A stretch of DNA of 64,000 nt from the NCBI RefSeq assembly GCF_003286075.1, contig NZ_QLUV01000002.1:215557-279556 (forward strand). Reading direction: 5' to 3'. Each line of letters opens with the position of its first letter. Position 1 is the stretch's first letter. This document shows positions 9,536 to 18,143 of the stretch, in pieces. The notes beneath the pieces are model-generated. The model ran no database searches. It was not told the origin of the DNA and was given only the letters and a program-made list of their open reading frames with translations. Source of the stretch: Paracoccus endophyticus. Its GTDB lineage: Bacteria; Pseudomonadota; Alphaproteobacteria; Rhodobacterales; Rhodobacteraceae. The position numbers were made by a program, and so were the translations under genes.

Positions 9536-10423
9536 TCATCGCGCCTCGCGCGCCAGCCGCAGCATGTCCTGCATGAAGGGCAGGCCGCGGTCTTCCTCGC
9601 GCAGCGCGGCGTAGAGGCGTCGGGTCACGCCGCTGCGCCCCAGAGGCCGCGTCACCAGATCGGGGTTGCCCGCCTCGCGCGCCAGCACCCAGTCGGGCAG
9701 CACCGACACCCCGCGGCCCGAGGCGACCAGCAGCAGGATCACGTCTGTCAGCTCGATCTCGCGCACCACGGCGGGGCGCACCCCGGCGGGTCCCAGGAAA
9801 TGCGAGAACACGTCAAGCCGCGCCCGGTCCATCGGATAGGTGATCAGCGTCTCGGTCGCGAGGTCGGCGGGCTCGGCGAAATCGCGGCCCGCCAGGGGAT
9901 GAGAGGACGGCACCACCAGCAGCGGGTGATAATCGAACAGCGGCTCGAACGCGATGCCCGCCAGGTCCTCGGGGTCGGACGAGACGACCAGATCGGCCTC
10001 GCCCCGCATCAGCGCGGGCAGGGCGGTAAAGGCCAGGCCCGCGCGCACGTCGATGTCGACCTGCGGCCAGACATGGCGGAACGCGTCCAGCGCCGGCAGC
10101 AGCCAGTTGAAGCAGGCGTGGCATTCCATGGCGATGTGCATCCGTCCGACGCGCCCCTGGGTCACGCCGCGCATCTCGGATTCCGCCGCCTCGACCAGCG
10201 GCAGCACCTGGCGGGCCAGCGCCAGCAGGCGCAGCCCGGCGGGGGACAGGCGCATCGGCTTGGTCTGGCGCAGAAACAGCGCGGTGCCGGCCTGATCCTC
10301 CAGCGCGCGGACCTGGTGGGACAGGGCCGACTGGGTGATGTTCAGCACCTCGGCCGCGCGGGCCAGACCGCCCATGTCATGGATGGCGCGGATGGTCCGC
10401 AGATGGCGCAGTTCCAGATGCAT
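9536..10423 (-). CDS. metR: LysR-type transcriptional regulator MetR
   Basis: A 295-residue LysR-type regulator. The N-terminal winged helix is LRTIRAIHDMGGLARAAEVL then ITQSALSHQVRALE. Similarity to Escherichia coli MetR runs along the protein: MHIAMECHACFNWLLPALDAF matches MetR's IAIECHSCIQWL region, and WPQVDIDV and ETLITYPMDRARLDVFSHFL match its effector domain. MetR activates methionine biosynthetic genes with homocysteine as coeffector. It is divergent from metF with 87 bases between starts, and a perfect TGAA-N5-TTCA box lies in that gap, so control of metF is very likely. Confidence 0.93.
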   Translation of the reverse strand: MHLELRHLRTIRAIHDMGGLARAAEVLNITQSALSHQVRALEDQAGTALFLRQTKPMRLSPAGLRLLALARQVLPLVEAAESEMRGVTQGRVGRMHIAMECHACFNWLLPALDAFRHVWPQVDIDVRAGLAFTALPALMRGEADLVVSSDPEDLAGIAFEPLFDYHPLLVVPSSHPLAGRDFAEPADLATETLITYPMDRARLDVFSHFLGPAGVRPAVVREIELTDVILLLVASGRGVSVLPDWVLAREAGNPDLVTRPLGRSGVTRRLYAALREEDRGLPFMQDMLRLAREAR

Positions 10424-10456
10424 GATGAGCCGCGCTCATGGTCTAGTTGAACAAGA

Positions 10457-10469
10457 TGAATTTGTTTCA
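10457..10469. promoter_or_regulatory. MetR operator in the metR-metF intergenic region
   Basis: The sequence TGAATTTGTTTCA matches the MetR consensus TGAA-N5-TTCA exactly. A second half-site, TGAA, lies nine bases upstream at 10448-10451. The box stands 41 bases before the metF start and 34 bases beyond the metR start, so it can serve activation of metF and autoregulation of metR. The consensus is established in enterobacteria; its use here is inferred from the adjacent MetR gene. Confidence 0.8.
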
Positions 10470-10510
10470 CGCTCGCCCTCGTGGCACAAGGCCTGCGAAA
10501 GGAACCTTCC

Positions 10511-11368
10511 ATGTCCGCACCTGCCGTCAGCTTCGAGTTCTTTCCGCCCAAGACGCTGGACCAGTCGTTCCGGCTGTGGGAAACGGCGCGCGCGCTGGCC
10601 CCGCTGGGGCCGGACTTCGTGTCCGTGACCTATGGCGCGGGCGGCACCACCCGGCAACTGACGCACGAGGCGGTGACGGCGCTGGCGGGCCATTACGGGC
10701 TGAACGTCGCCGCCCACCTGACCTGCGTGGACGCGACCCGCGACGAGACGATGGCCATCGTGGAGGCCTATGCGGACGCCGGCGTGACCGAGATCGTGGC
10801 CCTGCGCGGCGACGCCCCGCAGGGGGCCGACCGCTTCGAGGCGCATCCGCAGGGCTTTGCCAGCTCGGTCGAGCTGATCGCGGCCATCGCGGCGCGCGGC
10901 GGGTTCACCATCCGCTGCGGAGCCTATCCCGAGCCGCACCCCGACAGCCCCGACGGTCACGCCGACGTGACCTGGCTCAAGCGCAAGGTCGATGCCGGGG
11001 CAAGCGGGGCGATCACCCAGTTCTTCTTCGACGCCGACACGTTCTTTCGCTTTCGCGACGCCTGCGCGGCGGCGGGCATCACAGCGCCCATCCGGCCCGG
11101 CATCCTGCCGATCCAGGGCTGGGCGGGCGCCAAGCGATTCGCCGCGCGCTGCGGCACCAGCGTGCCCGGCTGGGCCGAGGCGGCGTTCGCCGCCGCCGGT
11201 CCCCAGGGGGAACGCGCGCTGGCCCGCGACCTGGCGATCACGCTGTGCCAGGACCTGATCGCCGGCGGGGTGGACGGGCTGCATTTCTATACGCTGAACC
11301 GCCCCGAGCTGACCGCCGAGGTCTGCGCCGCGCTGGGCGTCACCGCGCGCGAGGCGGTCGCCGCCTGA
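10511..11368 (+). CDS. metF: Methylenetetrahydrofolate reductase
   Basis: A 285-residue FAD enzyme that reduces 5,10-methylene-THF to 5-methyl-THF for methionine synthesis. Motifs are SFEFFPPKT with the catalytic Glu, VTYGAGGTTR, AHLTCVDATRDE, VALRGDAP (folate/FAD region), and QFFFDADTFFRF and IRPGILPI. Length fits bacterial MetF. The ATG at 10511 follows GAAAGGAACC; an in-frame ATG ten codons upstream lacks this spacing. It is divergent from metR and followed by a GC-rich hairpin. Confidence 0.96.
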   Translation: MSAPAVSFEFFPPKTLDQSFRLWETARALAPLGPDFVSVTYGAGGTTRQLTHEAVTALAGHYGLNVAAHLTCVDATRDETMAIVEAYADAGVTEIVALRGDAPQGADRFEAHPQGFASSVELIAAIAARGGFTIRCGAYPEPHPDSPDGHADVTWLKRKVDAGASGAITQFFFDADTFFRFRDACAAAGITAPIRPGILPIQGWAGAKRFAARCGTSVPGWAEAAFAAAGPQGERALARDLAITLCQDLIAGGVDGLHFYTLNRPELTAEVCAALGVTAREAVAA

Positions 11369-11392
11369 GGCCCGCATGCCCCGGCCTGCACC

Positions 11393-11414
11393 GCCCCGGC
11401 CGGCGCGCCGGGGC
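11393..11414 (+). terminator. GC-rich hairpin after metF
   Basis: Perfect inverted repeat GCCCCGGC (11393-11400) and GCCGGGGC (11407-11414) with a six-base loop, 24 bases after the metF stop. The downstream stretch GATCTTCGTCTTTG is only moderately T-rich, so terminator function is plausible but not certain. The remaining gap to 11559 shows nothing else. Confidence 0.45.
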
Positions 11415-11559
11415 CGCTGATCTTCGTCTTTGCCGCGGGCGCCATGACCGGGCCTTGCATCGCGGTGGCGTTGTCGTCGCGGGACGACCGCCGGCACCGG
11501 GCCGAGCCTTGGGCGGCCGCGCCCCCGGCGACGCCGCTGCGACCGCGCAAGGCTCGCGG

Positions 11560-12690
11560 TCACAGCGCCGCGGGAGGCGGCTGTTGCGAGGGGTCCGTCT
11601 CGGGCGGGGTCGCGGCGGCGGCCCGGCGCGACAGGCGCATCCGTCGCATGCGCGGGCCCAGCCTGCCCGCGACCGGGCGCAGCTTGCCCAGCGGCTTGCG
11701 CAGCGTGCGCCAGCGCGGCCGCCGGGCGGCCCCGATCAGCGCCGGCCCGTCATAGGGCAGGGCCGAGGCATCCGGCACATCCGTCCCGGTCGTGCCGACC
11801 GTGCGCGGCGCCCGCAGCAGGAAGGCCCGCCCCCAGCCGCGCCACGATCCGACCGAGGGCGCGTCGGGGTCGCAGGGCAGGCCGGCCCGCCAGCCCGCCG
11901 GCAGCGGCAGGCCCTGCGCGGCGGCCCGGCCCAGCATCCAGACCAGCGGGATGTTGGCCAGCGGGCGTGCCGCCTCGAACCCGTCGAGCTGGCCGCCGAT
12001 GTCGGCATGGCTGCCGCGGAACCAGACCTGTTCGATGCGTTGGGCGGCGTCCGCCTCCCACAGGATCGGCTGGAAGGCCGCGCGCGTCTCGTCCAGGGCC
12101 AGCGCCTGCGCGCCAAAGCGGATATGGCTGCCCAGCCGCTGGTCGTGAAAGCGGTGCCGCGCCTCGGTCAGCATCCACAGCAGCGGCAGCCGCACCCCCA
12201 GCGCCATCACCGTGTCGAAGACCCCCACCATGTCGATGGTCACGTCCGGGTTGCAGCGGCGGCGGAACGCCGCCATCGCCGCCGCCGACCCGCCGCGGTG
12301 ATAGAACCGCCACGCCAGCCGGATGTTGCGTTCGGTCGCGGCCTGCGGGGTCAGCAGGCCCACGCGCCCGATCATCCCCGCCAGCGACCGCGCGGCAAAG
12401 GCGCCCCGCGAATAGCCGAAGATGAAGATCGGGTCGCCCGGCCGCCAGCTGCTGGCCAGCCAGCCATAGGCGGCTTCGATGCGGTCCTCGACCCCGCGGC
12501 CGGTGGCGACCGCGCTGATGCCGCGCCAGTCGTCCCAGGAAAGCCCGCGCGCATAGTGCATCCGCACCGGACCCGCGCGGCGCACCAGCCGGCGAATCGT
12601 GCCGATGTGGGTCGCACGGGGGCCGCTTGTGGTGGCGAGCGTGCCGTCCATCAGGATGACGTGGGGGATCGGGCGCCGAGGCTGGGTCAT
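11560..12690 (-). CDS. DUF2235 (Tle1-type lipase-like) hydrolase
   Basis: A 376-residue protein with the DUF2235 alpha/beta-hydrolase pattern: FIFGYSRGAFAARSLAGMI (nucleophile Ser near residue 94), MVGVFDTVMALG (Asp near 159) and VWFRGSHADIGGQ (His near 229). This catalytic set is known from the T6SS phospholipase effectors Tle1, but many stand-alone members are uncharacterised hydrolases. No T6SS gene, immunity gene, PAAR or VgrG is nearby and no signal peptide is seen, so an effector role is not supported. The start at 12690 (MTQPRRPIPHVILMDGTL) has GAGGG upstream; seven more codons are possible. The C-terminal 70 residues are Arg/Pro-rich. Confidence 0.82.
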   Translation of the reverse strand: MTQPRRPIPHVILMDGTLATTSGPRATHIGTIRRLVRRAGPVRMHYARGLSWDDWRGISAVATGRGVEDRIEAAYGWLASSWRPGDPIFIFGYSRGAFAARSLAGMIGRVGLLTPQAATERNIRLAWRFYHRGGSAAAMAAFRRRCNPDVTIDMVGVFDTVMALGVRLPLLWMLTEARHRFHDQRLGSHIRFGAQALALDETRAAFQPILWEADAAQRIEQVWFRGSHADIGGQLDGFEAARPLANIPLVWMLGRAAAQGLPLPAGWRAGLPCDPDAPSVGSWRGWGRAFLLRAPRTVGTTGTDVPDASALPYDGPALIGAARRPRWRTLRKPLGKLRPVAGRLGPRMRRMRLSRRAAAATPPETDPSQQPPPAAL

Positions 12691-12816
12691 GGTCAGACCC
12701 TCAACGCCCAAGGTTACGATTCGGTTGACGGGTTTCGCCGGCCCGGCGGGCGGGCCGGCAGGTGGCCCGCCCTCGGGACCGCGGCGGCGGTCCCCGTCGT
12801 GCCGGGGACCGCCGCG

Positions 12817-13974
12817 TCAGTCCAGGGACAGGGCCGTGACGTGGCGCATCTCTCCGAACCCGTTGAAGCGGGTGTTGGTGACGACCGAATAGGCCCCGGC
12901 GCCGTGGAAGACCGCGAAATCCCCCTCGGCGATGTCGTCGGGCAGCGACAGTTCGCCCGGCAGGCGGTCCACCGAATCGCAGGTGGGGCCGAACACCACG
13001 CGGCCGTGGCCGTTCTCGCCGCGCGGCGTGCCGTCGGCGCGGAACACCTCGATGCGGTCCAGGTTGCCGATGATCGGCAGCTCGGTCAGCCCGCCATAGA
13101 CGCCGTCGTTCAGGAACACGCTGGTCCCGTCGCGCACCGCCTTGACCCGCGTGATCAGCGAGAACGCATCCGCGCACAGGCCGCGCCCGGGTTCGCAGAC
13201 CAGCGCGGGCGCCTTAGCGCCGAACACCTCGGCGGTGGTCTCGCCGATGCGGGCGAAGATCGCATTCAGGTCCGGGTCGACCCCGTGGACCCGCCAGGAC
13301 GGGAACCCGCCGCCCACGTTCAGCCGGGCGGGGCGCAGGCCCGCCATGTCGGCGATGTCGCCGGCGGTGCGGATATACGTCTCCCATGCGGCGGGATCGA
13401 CGCACTGGGTGCCGGGGTGAAAGGTCAGCGAGGCGACATAGCCGCGGTCGGCCACGGCGCGCAGCAACTCGGCCGCCAGTTCCGGCGACGCCCCGAACTT
13501 GGAGCCGAAGTCATAGGCCGCCCCCGCCACCGGCAGCTTGAAGCGGGGCGAGATCTCGCACCCCTCGGGCGGCACCTGCGCGAACAGCTTCTCCAGCTCC
13601 GACCGGCTGTCCACCGACCAGGCCTTGATCCCCGCGTGGACGGCGTGCGCGATCTCGGCCTGCGAGCGGACCGGGTTGTGATAGTGGCGCGCGGCCAGCG
13701 GCGCGAGGCGGCCGATCAGGTCGATCTCGAACGGCGAGGCCACGTCGAAGCCGCGGATGCCCGCCGCCACCAGGTTCTGGATCACGGCCTCGTCGGGGTT
13801 CGACTTGACCGCATAGGTCACAAGGCCGGGAAAGCCCGCCAGAAAGCGCCGCGCCCGGTCCTGCAGAACGGTGGGCGCGAACACCATCACCGGGTTTTCC
13901 GGCCGCATCGCGCGGATGATCTCGGCCGGATTGTCCCATACGGTCTTGGCCAGGTGGCCTTCGGTCAGTCCCAT
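12817..13974 (-). CDS. Ornithine/lysine decarboxylase, fold-type III PLP enzyme
   Basis: A 385-residue alanine-racemase-fold decarboxylase resembling eukaryotic ODC. Lys57 in LVTYAVKSNPDEAV is the PLP lysine. FDVASPFEID, LNVGGGFPSW (phosphate loop), CEPGRGLCADA and GPTCDSVDRL with catalytic Cys332 from the partner subunit are all present. It makes putrescine from ornithine, or cadaverine from lysine, for polyamine supply. GPTCDSVD is the form usual in ornithine-preferring enzymes, but dual specificity cannot be excluded. It is divergent from an Lrp-type regulator that may control it. Confidence 0.93.
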   Translation of the reverse strand: MGLTEGHLAKTVWDNPAEIIRAMRPENPVMVFAPTVLQDRARRFLAGFPGLVTYAVKSNPDEAVIQNLVAAGIRGFDVASPFEIDLIGRLAPLAARHYHNPVRSQAEIAHAVHAGIKAWSVDSRSELEKLFAQVPPEGCEISPRFKLPVAGAAYDFGSKFGASPELAAELLRAVADRGYVASLTFHPGTQCVDPAAWETYIRTAGDIADMAGLRPARLNVGGGFPSWRVHGVDPDLNAIFARIGETTAEVFGAKAPALVCEPGRGLCADAFSLITRVKAVRDGTSVFLNDGVYGGLTELPIIGNLDRIEVFRADGTPRGENGHGRVVFGPTCDSVDRLPGELSLPDDIAEGDFAVFHGAGAYSVVTNTRFNGFGEMRHVTALSLD

Positions 13975-14078
13975 CCCCAGTCCTTTCTGACGGCGGCTCG
14001 CCCGCCCCCTGCAGGTTCGCGCCTATGCGGTCCCGTTGCAGCGTTGAAAAGGGTGGAAACGCGCACGGGTCACGTTAA

Positions 14079-14099
14079 TCTGCCGGTTGCGTCGGCAGA
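14079..14099. promoter_or_regulatory. Perfect 7-7-7 inverted repeat before the Lrp-type gene
   Basis: TCTGCCG (14079-14085), a seven-base spacer, and CGGCAGA (14093-14099) form a perfect dyad 17 bases before the regulator's ATG, in the divergent gap to the decarboxylase gene. Its size and position fit an operator bound by the adjacent Lrp/AsnC protein, a family that commonly autoregulates. Binding is inferred. Confidence 0.55.
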
Positions 14100-14116
14100 A
14101 TGACAGGACCCCGCCC

Positions 14117-14548
14117 ATGGACGAACTGGACCGCGCCATCGTCGCGCAGCTGTCGCAGGATGCGCGGATGTCGGTGGCCGTGCTGGCCCGGCGCCTGAAG
14201 GTGGCGCGATCGACCGTGCAGGCCCGGCTTGAGCGGCTGGAAACCACCGGCGCCATCGCCGGCTATACCTTACGCCTGGGTGAGGCCGCGCGCCTGTCGC
14301 GCATCCGCGCGACCTGCCTTCTGACGATCGAGCCGCGGGCGCAGGCGGCGATCCTGGCGCGCCTGCGGGCGCTGCCGGCGGTCGAGCGCGTCCATTCGAC
14401 GTCCGGACGCGTCGATCTGCTGCTGCAACTGGCCTGTTCGTCCACGGCCGAGCTGGACGAGGTGCTGGACCAGATCGGCAACCTGACGGGGGTGCGGTCG
14501 TCCGAAAGCCTGGTGCATCTGTCCACCAAGTTCGACCGCGCGGTCTAG
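14117..14548 (+). CDS. Lrp/AsnC family transcriptional regulator
   Basis: A 143-residue regulator of normal family length. The N-terminal HTH is ELDRAIVAQLSQDARMSVAVLA followed by VARSTVQARLERLE; the C-terminal half is the RAM ligand domain (ATCLLTIEP, VERVHSTSGRVDLLLQLA, ELDEVLDQIGNLTGVRSSES). It is divergent from the PLP decarboxylase, and a perfect inverted repeat lies just before its start, so the probable targets are itself and the decarboxylase; amino acid effectors are typical of the family. The specific effector is unknown. Confidence 0.88.
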   Translation: MDELDRAIVAQLSQDARMSVAVLARRLKVARSTVQARLERLETTGAIAGYTLRLGEAARLSRIRATCLLTIEPRAQAAILARLRALPAVERVHSTSGRVDLLLQLACSSTAELDEVLDQIGNLTGVRSSESLVHLSTKFDRAV

Positions 14549-14683
14549 CGCGGTCTCGCGCGAGCCCGTGCGGTTCCCGCGATACCCGATGCGCGCACGG
14601 GCGGTTCCCCGGCGGCGGGCGGCCTCTCTTGGCCTTTCGGACCGGCTTCGCTAGACCCGCAGGCAAGCAGAGGGATGACCGCC

Positions 14684-17600
14684 ATGCCGATGGACAAGAC
14701 TTTCGACGCCGCCGCCGCCGAGGCCCGCATCGCCGCCGCGTGGGAGGCCTCGGACGCCTTTGCCGCCGGCGCCAACGCGAAACCGGGGGCGCCCGCGTTT
14801 TCCGTGCTGATCCCGCCGCCCAACGTCACCGGCAGCCTGCACATCGGCCACGCGCTGAACAACACGCTGCAGGACATCCTGGTGCGCTGGCACCGGATGC
14901 GCGGCTTTGACACGCTGTGGCAACCCGGCCAGGACCACGCGGGCATCGCCACGCAGATGGTCGTGGAACGCAAGCTTGCGGCCGAGGGAAAGCCTGCCCG
15001 CAAGGACTGGGACCGCAAGGCGTTCACCGACGAGATCTGGACATGGAAGGCCGAGTCGGGCGGCACCATCACCGAGCAGCTCAAGCGTCTGGGCGCCAGC
15101 TGCGACTGGTCGCGCAACGCCTTCACCATGTCGGGCGCGCCGGGTGCGCCGGCCGGCGAGGAGGGCAACTTCCACGACGCGGTGATCCGGGTCTTTGTCG
15201 ATTTGTACGACAAGGGCCTGATCTATCGCGGCAAGCGGCTGGTGAACTGGGACCCGCGGTTCGAGACCGCGATCAGCGATCTTGAGGTCGAGAACCGCGA
15301 GGTCGACGGCCATATGTGGCACTTCAAGTACCCGCTGGCCGGGGGCGCCACCTATGAGTATGTCGAGCGCGACGCGGACGGCCGCATCACCCTGCGCGAG
15401 ACGCGCGACTACATCAGCATTGCCACCACCCGGCCCGAAACCATGCTGGGCGACGGCGCGGTGGCGGTGCATCCGTCGGACGCGCGCTATGCCCCGATCG
15501 TGGGCCAGCTGTGCGAGATTCCGGTGGGGCCGTGCGACCAGCGCCGCCTGATCCCGATCATCATCGACGAGTACCCGGACCCCGGCTTCGGGTCGGGCGC
15601 GGTCAAGATCACCGGGGCGCATGACTTCAACGACTATGGCGTGGCGATGCGCAACGGCATCCCGCTGTATGCGCTGATGGACGGCCGCGCCCGGATGCGC
15701 GAGGACGGCCTGAGCTATGCCGAAAGCGCCGCCATCGCCACCCGCGCCGCGCGGGGTGAGGACGTGGGCGACGTGTCGGCCGTGAACCTGGTCCCCGAGG
15801 ACCTGCGCGGCCTTGACCGTCTGGACGCCCGCCGCCGCGTGGTCGAGGCGATCACCGCCGAGGGGCTGGCCGTCACCGTCCTGCACCGCGAGATCGAACC
15901 CGAGACCGGCGCCGAGCATCTGGAAAACCGACCCCTGGTCGAGGCGAAAAAGATCATGCAGCCGTTCGGCGACCGATCGGGCGTGGTGATCGAGCCGATG
16001 CTGACCGACCAGTGGTTCGTGGACACCGCCCGCATCGTGCAGCCCGCCATCGACGCGGTGCGTGACGGGCGCACCCGCATCCTGCCCGAGCAGCATGAAA
16101 AGGTCTATTTCCACTGGCTGGAGAACATCGAGCCGTGGACGATCAGCCGCCAGCTGTGGTGGGGCCACCAGATCCCCGTCTGGTACGGGCTGGACCTGCA
16201 TTCGCCGCCGGGCTTTGCCGACGACGAGGGCGACGGCGCGCTGGACGCCGTGGAGCTGTTTGCCCTGCTGGCCGAGGGGCTGGTCGATGCCGGCGAACGC
16301 CACCATGCCGCGGCGCATTTCGCCGACGTGGCCGAGGCGTTCCGCGACGACATTGCGGGCCTGCCGCAACCGCTGGAAATCTCGCGCATCGTCGAGGTGG
16401 CCGACCGCGCGGCGGCGGTGGACGCGCTGGCGGCCTCGCTGGCCGATTACACGCTGACGCAGGACCCCACCCATCTGGTCTATCCCGTCTGGCGCGACCC
16501 CGACGTGCTGGACACATGGTTCAGTTCCGGCCTGTGGCCCATCGGCACGCTGGGCTGGCCCGAGGACACCCCCGAGCTGCGGAAATATTTTCCGACCTCG
16601 ACGCTGGTGACGGGGTTCGACATCATCTTCTTCTGGGTCGCCCGGATGATGATGATGCAGCTTGCCGTCGTGGGGGACGTGCCGTTCCGCACCGTCTATG
16701 TCCACGGGCTGGTGCGCGACGAAAAGGGCGCCAAGATGTCCAAGTCCAAGGGCAACGTCATCGACCCGCTGGACCTGATCGACGCCTATGGCGCGGACCC
16801 TCTGCGGTTCACCCTGACCAGCATGGCCGCGATGGGGCGCGACCCCAAGCTGGGGCCCAAGCACGTCGAGGCGAACCGCAACTTCGTCACCAAGATCTGG
16901 AACGCGACCCGCTTTGCCGAGATGAACGGCGTCTTCGCCGCGCCCGCAGGCCAGCCCGCCGCCCAGCCCGCCGCCCAGCCCGCACCGACGCACACGGTCA
17001 ACCGCTGGATCATGGGCGAGGTCGCGCGCGCGCGCCTGGCGGTGGACGAGGCGCTGGGCGCCTATCGCTTCAACGAGGCGGCGGCGGTGCTGTATGGGTT
17101 CGTCTGGGGCAAGGTCTGCGACTGGTATGTCGAGTTTGCCAAGCCCCTGTTCGACGGCGCGCACGCCGACGAGACGCGCCAGACGATGCGCTGGGTCATC
17201 GAGCAATCGGTGACGCTGCTGCACCCGATCATGCCCTTTGTCACCGAGGAGATCTGGGCCCTGACCGGCCAGCGCGCCCGGATGCTGGTCCACGGCGACT
17301 GGCCCGCCTATGGCGCCGAGCTGATCGACGCCGACGCCGACCGGCAGATGAACTGGGTCATCGGGCTGATCGAGGCGGTGCGGTCCGCCCGCGCCCAGAT
17401 GGGCGTGCCTGCCGGGGCGCGGCTGGACCTGATCGTGACCGAGGCCGACGACGCCGCCCGCGCGGCGCTGGCGGCGAACGGCGCGCTGATCGAGCGGCTG
17501 GCGCGCGTCACCCCGCCGGTCAGCGGCGCGGCCGCCGCCGGCACCATCGCGGTCGCCGTGCCGGGCGCGTCCTTCGCCCTGCCGATCGGTGACGTGATCG

Positions 17601-17806
17601 ACGTGGCGGCGGAAAGCGCGCGGCTGAAGAAGGCCGCCGACAAGGGCGCCCGCGACGCCGCCGGCCTGCGCGGGCGGCTGGGCAACGCGCGCTTCGTCGA
17701 AAGCGCCGACCCCGAGGTCATCGAGGACACCCGCGCCAAGCTGGCCGACCTGGACGAGGAGATCGCCCGCCTGAACGCCGCGCTGGCCCAGCTGGCTGCG
17801 ATGTGA
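14684..17806 (+). CDS. valS: Valyl-tRNA synthetase
   Basis: About 1040 residues, longer than the usual 880-950. It has the class I motifs [18 protein letters not shown] (HIGH) and [14 protein letters not shown] (KMSKS), the CP1 editing domain ([17 protein letters not shown]) and a C-terminal coiled coil ([19 protein letters not shown]). Between [11 protein letters not shown] and [13 protein letters not shown] lies an expanded segment of about 110 residues (roughly 16190-16500). A short Ala-Gln-Pro repeat of 12-base units occurs at 16952-16986. ATG 14684 is preferred because AGAGGG ends nine bases before it; ATG 14675 abuts that site. The stop overlaps the next start by one base. Confidence 0.96.
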   Translation: MPMDKTFDAAAAEARIAAAWEASDAFAAGANAKPGAPAFSVLIPPPNVTGSLHIGHALNNTLQDILVRWHRMRGFDTLWQPGQDHAGIATQMVVERKLAAEGKPARKDWDRKAFTDEIWTWKAESGGTITEQLKRLGASCDWSRNAFTMSGAPGAPAGEEGNFHDAVIRVFVDLYDKGLIYRGKRLVNWDPRFETAISDLEVENREVDGHMWHFKYPLAGGATYEYVERDADGRITLRETRDYISIATTRPETMLGDGAVAVHPSDARYAPIVGQLCEIPVGPCDQRRLIPIIIDEYPDPGFGSGAVKITGAHDFNDYGVAMRNGIPLYALMDGRARMREDGLSYAESAAIATRAARGEDVGDVSAVNLVPEDLRGLDRLDARRRVVEAITAEGLAVTVLHREIEPETGAEHLENRPLVEAKKIMQPFGDRSGVVIEPMLTDQWFVDTARIVQPAIDAVRDGRTRILPEQHEKVYFHWLENIEPWTISRQLWWGHQIPVWYGLDLHSPPGFADDEGDGALDAVELFALLAEGLVDAGERHHAAAHFADVAEAFRDDIAGLPQPLEISRIVEVADRAAAVDALAASLADYTLTQDPTHLVYPVWRDPDVLDTWFSSGLWPIGTLGWPEDTPELRKYFPTSTLVTGFDIIFFWVARMMMMQLAVVGDVPFRTVYVHGLVRDEKGAKMSKSKGNVIDPLDLIDAYGADPLRFTLTSMAAMGRDPKLGPKHVEANRNFVTKIWNATRFAEMNGVFAAPAGQPAAQPAAQPAPTHTVNRWIMGEVARARLAVDEALGAYRFNEAAAVLYGFVWGKVCDWYVEFAKPLFDGAHADETRQTMRWVIEQSVTLLHPIMPFVTEEIWALTGQRARMLVHGDWPAYGAELIDADADRQMNWVIGLIEAVRSARAQMGVPAGARLDLIVTEADDAARAALAANGALIERLARVTPPVSGAAAAGTIAVAVPGASFALPIGDVIDVAAESARLKKAADKGARDAAGLRGRLGNARFVESADPEVIEDTRAKLADLDEEIARLNAALAQLAAM

Positions 17807-18129
17807 TGCACTGGTTCGAGCGCATCGCCCTGCGCCGGATCGACGCCGCCGCGGCGCGGGGCGAGCTCAGCGGGCTGGCCGGAGAGGGCAAGCCGCTGGA
17901 CCCCGAGCGGCTGCGCGAAAGCGCCGAGGACGTGCTGCACCGGATGATGGCGGACGCGGGCGTCGTCCCGGCCGAGGTTTCGCTGGCGCGCGAGATCGAG
18001 GCCCGGCGCGCGGTCCTTGAGCAGATCGAGGACCCCGCCGAGCGCCGCGCGGTGCAGCGCCAGATCGGACTGCTGGAACTGAAACGCGCCATCGCGCAGG
18101 ACGCGCGCCGGCATTCGCGCCGGGGCTGA
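17806..18129 (+). CDS. DUF1992 / DnaJ subfamily C member 28-like protein
   Basis: A 107-residue hydrophilic protein, [20 protein letters not shown] at the N-terminus and LSGLAGEGKPLDPE next, which is the DUF1992 signature (ExxIxxAxxxGxFxxLxGxGKPL). The C-terminal half (SLAREIEARRAVLEQIED) is a predicted helical hairpin. Family function is unknown; eukaryotic relatives carry this domain behind a J domain, but no J domain is present here. The ATG shares its A with the valS stop codon (TGATG), so it is translationally coupled to valS. Confidence 0.8.
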   Translation: MHWFERIALRRIDAAAARGELSGLAGEGKPLDPERLRESAEDVLHRMMADAGVVPAEVSLAREIEARRAVLEQIEDPAERRAVQRQIGLLELKRAIAQDARRHSRRG

Positions 18130-18143
18130 GCAGGCCCTCGGCC

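Noticed and set aside
11440..11755. Plus-strand frame between metF and the DUF2235 gene
   Set aside because: Arg/Ser/Pro-rich shadow of the minus-strand hydrolase C-terminus with no ribosome binding site or family similarity.
16952..16986. Short 12-base direct repeats, checked as a possible CRISPR or mobile repeat
   Set aside because: They are in-frame Gln-Pro-Ala codons inside valS with no spacers.
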